The notes under the pieces: model-generated
The model's input: only the letters and a program-made list of their open reading frames with translations
What the model was told of the DNA's origin: nothing
Database searches by the model: none
Position numbers and translations under genes: made by a program
In this document: piece by piece, positions 7,783 to 16,418 of the stretch
How the letters are laid out: every line of letters begins with the position of its first letter
How positions within the stretch are numbered: the first letter of the stretch is position 1
DNA from: Nitrospira sp.
Lineage (GTDB): Bacteria > Nitrospirota > Nitrospiria > Nitrospirales > Nitrospiraceae
Direction: 5' to 3'
DNA length: 35,533 nt
Assembly (NCBI GenBank): GCA_005116955.1
Contig: SWDI01000003.1
Span: forward strand, 146,308-181,840

Positions 7783-8601
7783 ATGGAAGAAGAACCGAAA
7801 CATCCTCCCCAGGGCATCAACCCTCTCACCCAGCAAGCTGGTGACGAGCCGCTGGCCGGTGGTGTAGCCGATCAGATGCTGGCTGTGTCTTCCGCTGTCG
7901 ACGAGAGAGCAGGTAGTCAAGGCACGGTCGCTCTTGATGAAGAGCAGGTCAAGGATGAGATCGACATTCAGGTCGATCTGCTGAGTGATCCTGACTGGGT
8001 GGTCCGCCGCGAAGCGGTCATTACTCTGGGCGAGATGGGTGATGAACGGTGTGTCGAACCGCTGGCCCGCGCGCTACGCGACGGTGACTGGCAGGTTCGA
8101 GAGGTCGCTATCGAGGCGATGGGGCAAGTGGGCTCTCCTGCCGTGGAGACTCTTCTCAAATTGCTCCGCGATTGGGAGGTCCGTAAATACGCGATTGCTG
8201 CGCTTGGGAAAATCCGTGACGAACGGGTCCTTGATCCCTTGATGCTTCAGCTTCGGAACGATGAGTTTAAAGACGATGCCATTGATGCCTTGGTCGTACT
8301 GGGTGAGCCGTCCGTCGAGAGGCTGATCGGTGCCCTTCGTGATAAGGACGAAAATGTCCGTAAGTGTGCCGTCCTCGCGTTGGGGCGGATCAAGAGCGGT
8401 GAGGCCATTAATCCCCTGATCGGGATGCTCGGTCATAAAGACTGGTTTACGCGGTTGACGGCTGCCGCCGCGTTGGAGTCGATCGGTGACGAGCGGGGCC
8501 GCGAGGCGATGAAGCCCTTGCTCAAGGATTCCGATATGGTGGTTAAGATGCGGGTGGAGCGAATTCTGGCGAAGTGGAAGACTCAACCGGCCAACGCCTG
8601 A
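7783..8601 (+). CDS. HEAT-repeat protein (PBS-lyase-type repeats), cytoplasmic
   Basis: 272 residues from the ATG at 7783; GTG at 7753 is an in-frame alternative, and neither has a strong ribosome-binding site. After an acidic, low-complexity N-terminal 60 residues come about six helical repeats of around 31 residues of the type 'LLSDPDWVVRREAVITLGEMGD', 'ALRDGDWQVREVAIEAMGQVG' and 'ALRDKDENVRKCAVLALGRI'. These are typical of HEAT_2/PBS lyase repeats, which form protein-interaction solenoids. The conserved D..VR..A...LG pattern is intact in nearly every repeat. There is no signal peptide, so it is probably a cytoplasmic scaffold; the partner is unknown. The gene converges with the next one, with 1 bp between them. 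Confidence 0.78.
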   Translation: MEEEPKHPPQGINPLTQQAGDEPLAGGVADQMLAVSSAVDERAGSQGTVALDEEQVKDEIDIQVDLLSDPDWVVRREAVITLGEMGDERCVEPLARALRDGDWQVREVAIEAMGQVGSPAVETLLKLLRDWEVRKYAIAALGKIRDERVLDPLMLQLRNDEFKDDAIDALVVLGEPSVERLIGALRDKDENVRKCAVLALGRIKSGEAINPLIGMLGHKDWFTRLTAAAALESIGDERGREAMKPLLKDSDMVVKMRVERILAKWKTQPANA

Positions 8602-8602
8602 G

Positions 8603-9058
8603 TTATTTATTCAAGAGTTGATTCATATTCTGCTGGAGATCGTCCAGCTTTTTCATTGATACCTGTTTTCCCGTCACAATTTCCAACTTCACCTCCAGCA
8701 GCGATCCGGCTATGTCTCGTAGCGCATTGGTTGCATCGTCGGACTTGGTTCCTTTTGTGGCGGTTTCCACGGCTGTGATAGCTTCGGCTATTTCTTTCGC
8801 TGCGTCACCGAAATTACGATCGGCGAGGTGCGCCTTCGCTTGGACCAATCGAGACTTCGCATCCACGAGTCCCTGACGCCTGCGGAGATCGCGCTCGATT
8901 CCAAGGGTCGTATCCAACACGTTTCTGGACATATCCTTCAATGACTGTTGCAGTTCTGCGACGGTTCGCTGAAGCGTTCCGACGGGCCGTTGTCCGAGAT
9001 AGTAGCCCGCTCCGAATGCCCCAACGAGCAGCAAGACAACAGCAAAAAATTTAACCAT
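8603..9058 (-). CDS. Membrane-anchored small helical protein
   Basis: 151 residues. An N-terminal signal anchor (about residues 3-24, 'FFAVVLLLVGAFGAGYYLG') is followed by Leu/Gln/Lys-rich helical sequence with coiled-coil character. The region around 70-100 ('AKAHLADRNFGDAAKEIAEA') resembles a TPR-like helical hairpin. It is probably anchored in the inner membrane with a periplasmic helical body. It starts 12 bp after the stop of the secreted HEAT-repeat gene on the same strand, so the two are likely co-transcribed. No family is recognised. Confidence 0.65.
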   Translation of the reverse strand: MVKFFAVVLLLVGAFGAGYYLGQRPVGTLQRTVAELQQSLKDMSRNVLDTTLGIERDLRRRQGLVDAKSRLVQAKAHLADRNFGDAAKEIAEAITAVETATKGTKSDDATNALRDIAGSLLEVKLEIVTGKQVSMKKLDDLQQNMNQLLNK

Positions 9059-9070
9059 CGCGGTCCTCGG

Positions 9071-10414
9071 TTAGTGGCGACGTTTGGATGAACTTAACCG
9101 GGTCAACTGCTGGAGCAGGCTGTTCGCACTCGCAATACGCACGGCCTCATCCGAATCTTGTAAGCCCTTAACTAGGAGCGGGATCGCACTCTCGCTGCTT
9201 TTCCGCAATCCCTTAGCGGCCATCAGGCGAGGAAGCGGCTGCTGGTCCTGGAAGAGCGTCTGAAGAACCGCCAAAGCGTCTTTCTCGGCGGAGGCACTCA
9301 AGGCCTGTGCCGCTGCGCCACGGATAGAAGGGTCGGAATGCCGAGCCAACTCTGTGGCTAGCGTGAGGGCGGAGGGATCGCCCAGGCGAATCAATCCCTC
9401 TGTGGCGCTGGCACGGACATGACTATTCGGGTCTCTCGTGAGTGCCTGCAGCAAGGGCCGATTGTCCTTGATGCCGAGCCTTCCAAGACTTGCCGCAGCG
9501 ACACCGCGAACCATCGCCATCTCGTCCCCGATTGCGTGGGTGAGCGGAGCCACGCCGCTAGCGGAGCCAAATTCTCCCAGTGCTCCGGCAGCGAACGCGC
9601 GCACCGATGGATCAGGATCATACACAGCTTGGGAGAGGATCGCCAGGCTGGCCGGACGTTTGAGGCGTCCCAATACCCCCAACGCGGCCATCCTCGTCTC
9701 TGAGTCCGGCAGGGTCGCGGCGCTGGTGATATCGTCCAGCTTTTCCGTATGTCCCAGTTTGAACAGGGCGGCGTAGGCGAAGATGGCCTCAGGCCCATCT
9801 TCAGTCCGAGCGATATCCAGAAACCGCTGCTGAACGTCAGTGGCTTGTGCATCCCCGAGCGCCGTCATCGCAGCGATACGGACGGTCGGCATGTCATCCC
9901 GCAACGCGCGACGCACGGCGCCGGATTTCGCCGCGAGTCCGGCTTTTCCGATCGCCTCGACGGCGCGCGCGCGTACGACTACCGAAGCGTCCAGTAAGCC
10001 ATCCTCTAAAATTGCCGAGGTCTCAGGCAAGCCCAATTCCGCAAGGGCCGAGTAGGCCGCAATACGAACATGCTCTTTTCGGTCTCGAACGTGGCCGGTG
10101 ATCACTCCGAGTGCCAATGGGCGAAGCAGCGAAGCATCAGAGGATTGCCCCGTCTGGTTCAATTTCGCATGGATGGCCAGGGCTTCGTCTGTTCGACCAA
10201 GTCGGACATAGCTCAGCAAGGAGAGCCGGAGGAGTGCGGTCGAGGGTGTCACGTCCGGTGGAAGACCTCGGTAGAGAGCGGTCACTTCGGGGTAGTCGCC
10301 GGCCTTGAAGAGGGCCGCAGCTTTCGATTCGACCGTGGAAGGGGTTCCTGCCGATGCAGGAAGGAGAGGCACTGTGCTGAGAATCAGCATGAGCGCGCCA
10401 ATGACACGCGTCAT
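9071..10414 (-). CDS. Secreted HEAT-repeat protein
   Basis: 447 residues from the ATG at 10414, chosen because it opens a clean signal peptide ('MTRVIGALMLILSTVPLLPASAG'-type, cleavage near residue 23). The frame extends to 10579, and another ATG at 10480 overlaps the glgP stop by 7 bases. Residues 30-110 form a TPR-like helical region ('AAALFKAGDYPEVTALY', 'RLGRTDEALAIHAKL'). About ten HEAT/PBS-lyase-type repeats of around 31 residues then run to the C-terminus ('ALRDDMPTVRIAAMTALGDA', 'DPDPSVRAFAAGALGEFG', 'DPNSHVRASATEGLIRLGD'). It is probably a periplasmic interaction scaffold. It follows glgP closely and precedes the membrane-anchored protein, suggesting an operon. Confidence 0.75.
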   Translation of the reverse strand: MTRVIGALMLILSTVPLLPASAGTPSTVESKAAALFKAGDYPEVTALYRGLPPDVTPSTALLRLSLLSYVRLGRTDEALAIHAKLNQTGQSSDASLLRPLALGVITGHVRDRKEHVRIAAYSALAELGLPETSAILEDGLLDASVVVRARAVEAIGKAGLAAKSGAVRRALRDDMPTVRIAAMTALGDAQATDVQQRFLDIARTEDGPEAIFAYAALFKLGHTEKLDDITSAATLPDSETRMAALGVLGRLKRPASLAILSQAVYDPDPSVRAFAAGALGEFGSASGVAPLTHAIGDEMAMVRGVAAASLGRLGIKDNRPLLQALTRDPNSHVRASATEGLIRLGDPSALTLATELARHSDPSIRGAAAQALSASAEKDALAVLQTLFQDQQPLPRLMAAKGLRKSSESAIPLLVKGLQDSDEAVRIASANSLLQQLTRLSSSKRRH

Positions 10415-10473
10415 GGCAGTCGGAGTGACGCCCTGGTCGCGTATCAGTGAGCGATCCGCTGCGTCGAACCGAG

Positions 10474-12624
10474 TCACCATGTCGTCGGTGGCCGCACCGT
10501 GGCGGCGCGGTACATCAGACCAACATAGTCCTTCAGCATGCGCGTGGTACAGAACTGGGGCGCGATGGTGCGGATACATTCTTTGACCATTTGGAGCCAG
10601 CCCCGGGGGATCCCGTCACGATCACGCTGATAGAACAGCGGCACAGCCTCTTGTTCCAATATGCGATAGAGCTGTTCCGCATCATGATCATCCTGCGCCT
10701 TCGTGTCGGCCTGTTCGCTGAGTGGCTGGATGCCCCACCCGTTGGCTCCATTATATCCTTCCACCCACCAGCCATCGACGACGCTGAGATTCAACACGCC
10801 GTTCAGGGCGGCTTTCATGCCGCTGGTGCCGCTGGCTTCCATCGGAAAGCGCGGGGTGTTCAACCAAATGTCGACGCCCTGGACAAGATATTTCGCCATA
10901 TGCATCTCGTAGTTTTCCAAGAACGCAACGCGACCGCCAAGTTTGTGGTCATGGCAGAAGTTCAGTACCTCGTGAATGAAGTATCGCCCCGGTTCATCGG
11001 CCGGGTGGGCCTTTCCGGCGAAGATAAGTTGGACCGGCCGCCAGCGGTCTTGGAGGAGTGCTTTCAGTCGTTCCAGGTCTCGGAAGAGCAAGGTGGCCCG
11101 TTTGTACGTCGCAAACCGCCTGGCAAAGCCAATGGTCAAAGCCTCGGGATCCAGGAGCGTGCCGCGTGTGAGCACTTGAGATGGCTGAAGATGTCCATGC
11201 ATCCAGCCACCCCGGGCTCGTTCACGGATAAACCCCATCAGTTTCCGCTTCATCGCTTGTCGGGCCGCCCACAGCTCGTGGTCGGGAACGTCCATCACCC
11301 GCTGCCACATAGCTGGATCATCGCAGGTATCGGTCCAGGTTGGGCTGAGCGACTTGCTGTAGAGATGGTGTAGCTCCGGCGAGACCCACGTTGGCGCATG
11401 AATGCCGTTGGTCACGCTGCGGATGGGGACTTGGTCGGCCGGCAACCCCGGCCAGAAGTGTTGCCACATCTCTCGTGAGACGCGGCCATGTTCGCGGCTG
11501 ACGCCGTTGACGTGGGCCGACAGGCGCATGACTAGCGCCGTCATATTAAAGCCGTGTCCGTGCGACTCGGGAGTTTCTCCAAGGCGGAGGAACTCGTCAC
11601 GCGAGAGGCCCAGTTGTTCCCAATAGCCGGCAAAGTATCGATCCATCAGATGGTGTGGGAAGACATCGTGCCCGGCCGGTACAGGGGTGTGCGTGGTGAA
11701 CACGGTGCTCTGACGGACCAGCTCGCAGGCTTCGGCATGGGACGACCCCTTTTGAACAAACTCACGTACCCGCTCCAAGGTGAGGAAGGCCGAGTGCCCT
11801 TCGTTGGCATGCCAGATCGATGGCGAGATATTGAGCGCGCGTAACATGCGCACGCCGCCGATCCCCAATAAGATCTCCTGACAGAGGCGCATTTCTTGGT
11901 CCCCACCGTAGAGACGGGCGGAGAGGGCTCGATCCTCCGGGCTGTTTTCCGGCACATCCGTATCGATGAGAAAGAGCGAGATTCTCCCCACCAGCACTTT
12001 CCAGACAGTCGCGGTCACCCGGCGGCCGCCCATCTCGACGGCAAACCGGCACGGCTCTCCCGACGGAGTCAGGGCCAGATGAACCGGAGATTCGTCGCGG
12101 TTGAACGGGGCGTAGGCCGCCTCTTGCCACCCTTCTGGCGTGATTCGCTGGCGGAAATATCCCTGCGGGTACATGAATCCGATTCCGACGAATGACAAGC
12201 CAATGTCGCTCGCCTCCTTGCAATGGTCTCCGGCCAAGATTCCGAGACCACCGCTATAAATGGGTACGGAGGCATGCAATCCAAATTCGGCCGAGAAGTA
12301 CGCAATCGTCGACTTCGTCAGATTAGCATGGTGTGTCCCGACCCAACTTTTCTTGTTGACCAGATATTCGTCAAACAGGCGGAACACTGCCGAGTATTGG
12401 CGGAGAAACGACGGATCTTCGGCCAAGTGCGTGAACCGGTCCGGTCTGACATCGGACAGAAGCTTGACCGGATTATGGTGCGTGAGAAACCACAGAGTCG
12501 GATCGATCACCTCGAACAGTTGGCGAGCTTCCAAGGTCCAACTCCACCAGAGATTTCGTGCTAGCTCGGGTAGACGATTGAGGGTTTGCGGGAGAGAGCT
12601 GTTTACCGCGTTAGAAGAATCCAC
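10474..12624 (-). CDS. glgP: Alpha-glucan (glycogen) phosphorylase
   Basis: 716 residues. It releases glucose-1-phosphate from alpha-1,4-glucans with pyridoxal phosphate. Hallmarks include 'TIAYFSAEFGLHASVPIYSGGLGILAGDH', 'WHANEGHSAFLTLER', 'VFTTHTPVPAGHD', 'VTNGIHAPTW', 'FARRFATYKRA' and the PLP-lysine motif 'MEASGTSGMKAALNG' (Lys about 604). Length and motifs fit the shorter archaeal/bacterial type of about 700 residues (glycosyltransferase family 35, 'alpha-glucan family phosphorylase') rather than the 800-residue E. coli MalP/GlgP type. GTG at 12624 is chosen because AAAGGAG stands 5 bases before it; the upstream TTG at 12642 would place that site inside the gene. It sits in a minus-strand run between an unknown gene and a HEAT-repeat gene. 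Confidence 0.92.
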   Translation of the reverse strand: MDSSNAVNSSLPQTLNRLPELARNLWWSWTLEARQLFEVIDPTLWFLTHHNPVKLLSDVRPDRFTHLAEDPSFLRQYSAVFRLFDEYLVNKKSWVGTHHANLTKSTIAYFSAEFGLHASVPIYSGGLGILAGDHCKEASDIGLSFVGIGFMYPQGYFRQRITPEGWQEAAYAPFNRDESPVHLALTPSGEPCRFAVEMGGRRVTATVWKVLVGRISLFLIDTDVPENSPEDRALSARLYGGDQEMRLCQEILLGIGGVRMLRALNISPSIWHANEGHSAFLTLERVREFVQKGSSHAEACELVRQSTVFTTHTPVPAGHDVFPHHLMDRYFAGYWEQLGLSRDEFLRLGETPESHGHGFNMTALVMRLSAHVNGVSREHGRVSREMWQHFWPGLPADQVPIRSVTNGIHAPTWVSPELHHLYSKSLSPTWTDTCDDPAMWQRVMDVPDHELWAARQAMKRKLMGFIRERARGGWMHGHLQPSQVLTRGTLLDPEALTIGFARRFATYKRATLLFRDLERLKALLQDRWRPVQLIFAGKAHPADEPGRYFIHEVLNFCHDHKLGGRVAFLENYEMHMAKYLVQGVDIWLNTPRFPMEASGTSGMKAALNGVLNLSVVDGWWVEGYNGANGWGIQPLSEQADTKAQDDHDAEQLYRILEQEAVPLFYQRDRDGIPRGWLQMVKECIRTIAPQFCTTRMLKDYVGLMYRAATVRPPTTW

Positions 12625-12629
12625 AAGCA

Positions 12630-12636
12630 CTCCTTT
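12630..12636 (-). promoter_or_regulatory. Ribosome-binding site deciding the glgP start
   Basis: AAAGGAG on the minus strand with 5 bases (TGCTT) before the GTG at 12624. This supports GTG 12624 over the in-frame TTG at 12642. Confidence 0.7.
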
Positions 12637-12688
12637 GGTCAAGATCAGGTAATCAGGGTCGGCAATGACGGGCGATCACCAGTTGCGA

Positions 12689-13525
12689 TCAGGCGTGCCC
12701 AGCCTTATGCCACGAGGCCCAGTCTTTGGAGAATGCCACGGCGGCATAACGTTCGCCAAGGACTTTAGCAACTCGGTTCAGGAGTTTGGAGAGTTGCTGC
12801 AGCTCGGAAGTGGTGAGGTCCTCACGGAACCGGGGGTGGAGTCCCCAACGGGTTTCTACTTCTTCGCCCGACACGCTCGACATCAAGCTGACAAGCTTGA
12901 TCTCCTGGCCGGTCGACTTGTTCTGTTCCGTCGATGTCTCGACAGCTGGAAGCACAATCTGCGACGGTCCCTGAGAGGGAGGAGCTTGTCCTTGCAGGAC
13001 TGCGCTGAGTGCCGGCACGACCGCGCTGGCGCAGAGCGTCGCCGCAGAACTGAGCCGCGCGTTGCCGACTGTGCCGAGGGCCTCGGCGACTTTGTCGCCG
13101 AAGTCGCGGAACATCTCGTTCTTCGTCTTGGAGTCTTCGGTGATCAGGAACTTGTATTGCTCGTACGCCTGCCGACTCTCCGATACGGTCGTGCCGATGG
13201 TCATGACGATTTCCATCTGATCCGCATTGTTCCCGAACGCTGGTTCCAGCGCACGTTTTAGCTGTTGGGTGACGGCATCTTCCAGCCCGTTCATGAACTC
13301 CAACTGGTCTTTCAACGGGATGTGCAAGGCCACCAGCCGGTCCGTGAGATTGAACATAATCTTGAGGAATTCGAGGTAGATGCCCCACTCCTCCTGCCGC
13401 TTGAGCTTGAGTGCCTGCTCAGGTGCCGTGCGCTTCATCATCGTGACCGATTCGCCCGACACGGCGAGCATCAGTTCGGCCAGCTGGCGGAGGCGCTCTT
13501 GGTATGCAGTATTAGCGGTGGCCAT
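12689..13525 (-). CDS. Conserved-looking protein of unknown function
   Basis: 278 residues from the ATG at 13525; an in-frame TTG lies four codons upstream. The N-terminal 140 residues are helical and charged ('YQERLRQLAELMLAVSGE', 'EEWGIYLEFLKIMFNLTDRL'). A more hydrophobic Ala-rich stretch at about 160-185 ('SSAATLCASAVVPALSAVL') follows, then a Pro/Ser/Gln-rich linker. The C-terminal helical segment reads 'DLTTSELQQLSKLLNRVAKVLGERYAAVAF'. There is no signal peptide and no recognised family. It precedes glgP by 64 bp on the same strand, so co-transcription is plausible. Confidence 0.65.
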   Translation of the reverse strand: MATANTAYQERLRQLAELMLAVSGESVTMMKRTAPEQALKLKRQEEWGIYLEFLKIMFNLTDRLVALHIPLKDQLEFMNGLEDAVTQQLKRALEPAFGNNADQMEIVMTIGTTVSESRQAYEQYKFLITEDSKTKNEMFRDFGDKVAEALGTVGNARLSSAATLCASAVVPALSAVLQGQAPPSQGPSQIVLPAVETSTEQNKSTGQEIKLVSLMSSVSGEEVETRWGLHPRFREDLTTSELQQLSKLLNRVAKVLGERYAAVAFSKDWASWHKAGHA

Positions 13526-13550
13526 AAGTTTGCTCAAGAGCAGCGGGGAT

Positions 13551-13579
13551 TATAGCGGAGACGAGAGTGGTATTTAAAG
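13551..13579 (-). promoter_or_regulatory. Promoter (-10 TATAAT) for the unknown gene/glgP run
   Basis: The minus strand carries a perfect TATAAT (13556-13551), 25 bases before the ATG at 13525. The -35 position, 17 bases further upstream, reads TTAAAT, a weak match to consensus. It is plausible as the main promoter of the minus-strand run down to 8603. Confidence 0.45.
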
Positions 13580-13738
13580 CGAGGAAGGAATGGATGAGCT
13601 ACCAGGGTGTGAACGGTACAGGCTGTGAAGCTCCTGTAAGATCGCATCTTGCCTGTTTGCCTGGCACACATCCATCTATGTTGCCCTTGCTCACCCCATC
13701 CGATAGAGTGAGCCCTGCGGAATCAGAGGGCTCTCCAA

Positions 13739-14269
13739 ATGGAATTCAGCTCAGTGCGAAATGCGGAGTCGGAGCCTCGGGTTCAGGTCTTGCCGCGTGA
13801 TGAGGCGCGCGAGCATCTGATCACCATTGCGGACATGCTTGCGAAGGTGATGGATACCACGATCAGGATACCCGGTACGTCATGGTACATCGGGTTGGAC
13901 CCGTTGCTCGGACTGATTCCCGGCATCGGTGATGTTCTGGCCAATCTCATCGGCACGATCATTCTTGGATTAGCGACACGCCTACAGCTTCCCAGAATTG
14001 TGCTGGCCCGCATGAGTCTCAATCTGCTCATCAATGGGACGGTCGGAGCCGTTCCAATTGCTGGGGATCTCTTCTCGGTCTGGTTTCGGAGTCATTCGAG
14101 AAACGCTGCGCTGCTTCGCGACGCAGCCATGAGGCTGGATCGCGAAACCCATGCTGATTGGTTTTATGTGGCCGGCATCATCGGGGGCACGGTGGCCCTC
14201 TTGCTACTTATGATCGCCTTCATCATAGGGTTGGTCTACCAGCTGTGGATGATGGTCTCAGGTGGATAG
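13739..14269 (+). CDS. DUF4112 family membrane protein
   Basis: 176 residues, ATG at 13739 preceded by AGAGGG. After a polar N-terminus the protein has the DUF4112 pattern: 'LAKVMDTTIRIPGTSWYIGLDPLLGLIPGIGDVL', then 'LNLLINGTVGAVPIAGDLFSVWFRS', each with a G-x-P-x-x-G-D motif. A C-terminal membrane segment lies at about 148-170. The protein is probably embedded in the inner membrane; the biochemical role of the family is unknown. A possible promoter (TTGCCC at 13681, 17 bases, TAGAGT at 13704-13709) lies just upstream. The gene is divergent from the unknown/glgP run. Confidence 0.8.
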   Translation: MEFSSVRNAESEPRVQVLPRDEAREHLITIADMLAKVMDTTIRIPGTSWYIGLDPLLGLIPGIGDVLANLIGTIILGLATRLQLPRIVLARMSLNLLINGTVGAVPIAGDLFSVWFRSHSRNAALLRDAAMRLDRETHADWFYVAGIIGGTVALLLLMIAFIIGLVYQLWMMVSGG

Positions 14270-14346
14270 GAAAGGGAAGTTGAGTGTGGTATACAACGAC
14301 CTTTTCTGAATAACCAAATTAGCGGCTACCCTCTTCGAATACCTTC

Positions 14347-16374
14347 ATGGAACGAGAAGTCAAAACCTATGTACTGAAGCGACCTACTGAGGACGCCGTG
14401 CCGCGCAAGTTGTCGATCGACTACGCGGCGGCGCTGAATCCACAGCAGCTTGCAGCAGTGACGGCGGGTGATGGGCCGTCGTTGGTCATTGCGGGAGCTG
14501 GGAGTGGCAAGACGCGCACGCTGGTCTATCGCGTCGCGTATCTGATCGACTCCGGCGTGGATCCGTCGAACATTCTCTTGCTGACGTTCACGCGCAAGTC
14601 TTCACAGGAAATGTTGGAACGTGCTGGCGATCTGATCGGGACGAGTAGTCATCGGGTTTGTGGAGGGACGTTTCACTCTGTCGCCAACATGTTGTTGCGC
14701 CGCAATGGCCGGTCGATCGGCATTGAACCTGGGTTCACGATTCTGGATCGCGGCGATGCGGAAGACTTGATCGCTCTTGTGCGAGCGCAGCTGGGTCTCA
14801 ACGAGAAGGATAAACGCTTTCCCCGCAAGGGGACGATCATGGAAATGATCAGCAAGAGCGAGAACACGCTGCGCAGTCTCGATGAAATCATTCTGGAGGA
14901 GTTCAGTCATTTCTCGGATCATTCGGAAGATCTCGGTCGATTGCAGAAGGCGTATCAAGCTGCGAAGCGACAGAAGCAGTTGTTGGACTACGATGATCTC
15001 TTGGTCATGCTGCGGCAGTTGTTGTTGCTGGACGAGACGGCACGCACACATATTTCCCGCCAGTATCGCTATATCCTTGTGGATGAGTATCAAGATACGA
15101 ACCGGTTGCAGGCCGAAGTCATCCGTCAGCTGGCGACGACGCATCAGAATGTAATGGTGGTTGGGGATGATTCGCAGTCGATCTATGCGTTCCGGGGTGC
15201 GACCTTCAAGAATATCATGGACTTTCCAGTGCTGTTCCCGGGCACGACGATTTATAAACTCGAAGAAAATTATCGCAGCACCCAGCCGATCTTGAACCTC
15301 GCGAACTGCATTATCGATGAAGCGGCTGAGAAGTATACGAAGCGCCTGTTTACTAGAAAGATCGATGGTCCGTTGCCGGCGTTGGTCGAAGCGGCTGGAG
15401 AAAATGCACAATCCCGATTCATTGCGCAGAAGATTCTTGAGCTTCGTGAAGAAGGGGTGCCGTTGAGTGAGGTGGCGGTCCTCTTTCGTTCAAGCTTTCA
15501 TTCCTTTGATTTGGAAATCGAGCTGTCTCGAAAGGGGCTTCCTTTCATCAAGCGCGGTGGGGTGAAGTTTATCGAAACAGCTCATGTCAAGGATCTGCTG
15601 GCCCATGTGCGAGTCGTCGCAAACCCCCTTGATACGGTGAGCTGGCATCGCGTGCTGCTGCTGGTGGAAGGGGTGGGACCGAAGAAAGCGCAGGATTTGC
15701 TCGCCGCGATTGTGAAGGCTGAGCGACCCTATGACGTGTTACGCGGAGTGAGCGGCCGTTCCGGCCAGGGTCTCAAGAACTTGGCCAACACGCTGGAGAG
15801 TCTGGCTGGATCAGACGATCGGCAACCGGAACATCAAGTAAGCCATATCTACGAGTACTATCTCCCGATCCTCAAGGACCAGTACGACGATTATCCTAAG
15901 CGCACGAGGGATCTCGACCATCTCCATACGATTGCCGAGGGGTACCATGGCATCAACGAATTTCTTGCCGATTTGGCGTTGGAACCGCCTGATGGGAGTG
16001 CGGTGAATGTCGAAGCGCCTGATCGCGATGATGAACGGCTGGTGCTCTCGACGATTCATTCTGCGAAGGGGTTGGAGTGGCAGTGTGTCTTTGTGATCTG
16101 GGTGGTCGACGGCCGGTTTCCTTCCGCCTATTCCTTTCTTGCCGATGATGAACTGGAGGAAGAGCGGCGGCTTTTTTATGTGGCCGTTACGCGAGCCAAA
16201 CGGCATTTATTTATGACATACCCGATCAATGTGTACGACAAGACCAGCGGGATGTTGCTGTCGAAGCCCTCACGGTTTCTGGACCATGTGTCCTCGGACC
16301 TGCTTGATACCCTGGCATTGGTAGAGGAAGGCGGACGCGAGGATTGGGGAATGACACGAGACCCCTATTATTGA
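14347..16374 (+). CDS. UvrD/Rep/PcrA-family ATP-dependent DNA helicase
   Basis: 675 residues, a superfamily 1A 3'-5' helicase. All motifs are present in order: Q-motif 'LNPQQLAAV' (30-38), Walker A AGAGSGKT (49-56), Ia 'LLLTFTRKSS', Walker B 'YILVDEYQDTN', III 'VVGDDSQSIYAFRGA', IV 'LEENYRST', V 'VLSTIHSAKGLEWQCVFV' and VI 'EERRLFYVAVTRAKRHL'. The length is nearer Rep than UvrD/PcrA, and there is no extended C-terminal Tudor region. The protein probably acts in replication-fork restart or excision repair, but which paralogue it is cannot be settled here. It stands alone between a DUF4112 gene and a secreted HExxH protein. Confidence 0.92.
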   Translation: MEREVKTYVLKRPTEDAVPRKLSIDYAAALNPQQLAAVTAGDGPSLVIAGAGSGKTRTLVYRVAYLIDSGVDPSNILLLTFTRKSSQEMLERAGDLIGTSSHRVCGGTFHSVANMLLRRNGRSIGIEPGFTILDRGDAEDLIALVRAQLGLNEKDKRFPRKGTIMEMISKSENTLRSLDEIILEEFSHFSDHSEDLGRLQKAYQAAKRQKQLLDYDDLLVMLRQLLLLDETARTHISRQYRYILVDEYQDTNRLQAEVIRQLATTHQNVMVVGDDSQSIYAFRGATFKNIMDFPVLFPGTTIYKLEENYRSTQPILNLANCIIDEAAEKYTKRLFTRKIDGPLPALVEAAGENAQSRFIAQKILELREEGVPLSEVAVLFRSSFHSFDLEIELSRKGLPFIKRGGVKFIETAHVKDLLAHVRVVANPLDTVSWHRVLLLVEGVGPKKAQDLLAAIVKAERPYDVLRGVSGRSGQGLKNLANTLESLAGSDDRQPEHQVSHIYEYYLPILKDQYDDYPKRTRDLDHLHTIAEGYHGINEFLADLALEPPDGSAVNVEAPDRDDERLVLSTIHSAKGLEWQCVFVIWVVDGRFPSAYSFLADDELEEERRLFYVAVTRAKRHLFMTYPINVYDKTSGMLLSKPSRFLDHVSSDLLDTLALVEEGGREDWGMTRDPYY

Positions 16375-16418
16375 TTTGAGTTTGTTGTCGTGACGTATCA
16401 CGCCTGTTTTCTATCCGC

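Noticed and set aside
10447-11373. 308-codon plus-strand open frame opposite glgP
   Set aside because: Antisense shadow of a well-supported enzyme gene; no family features.
13567-13800. 77-codon plus-strand open frame before the DUF4112 gene
   Set aside because: It overlaps the DUF4112 start in another frame, and has no ribosome-binding site or domain.
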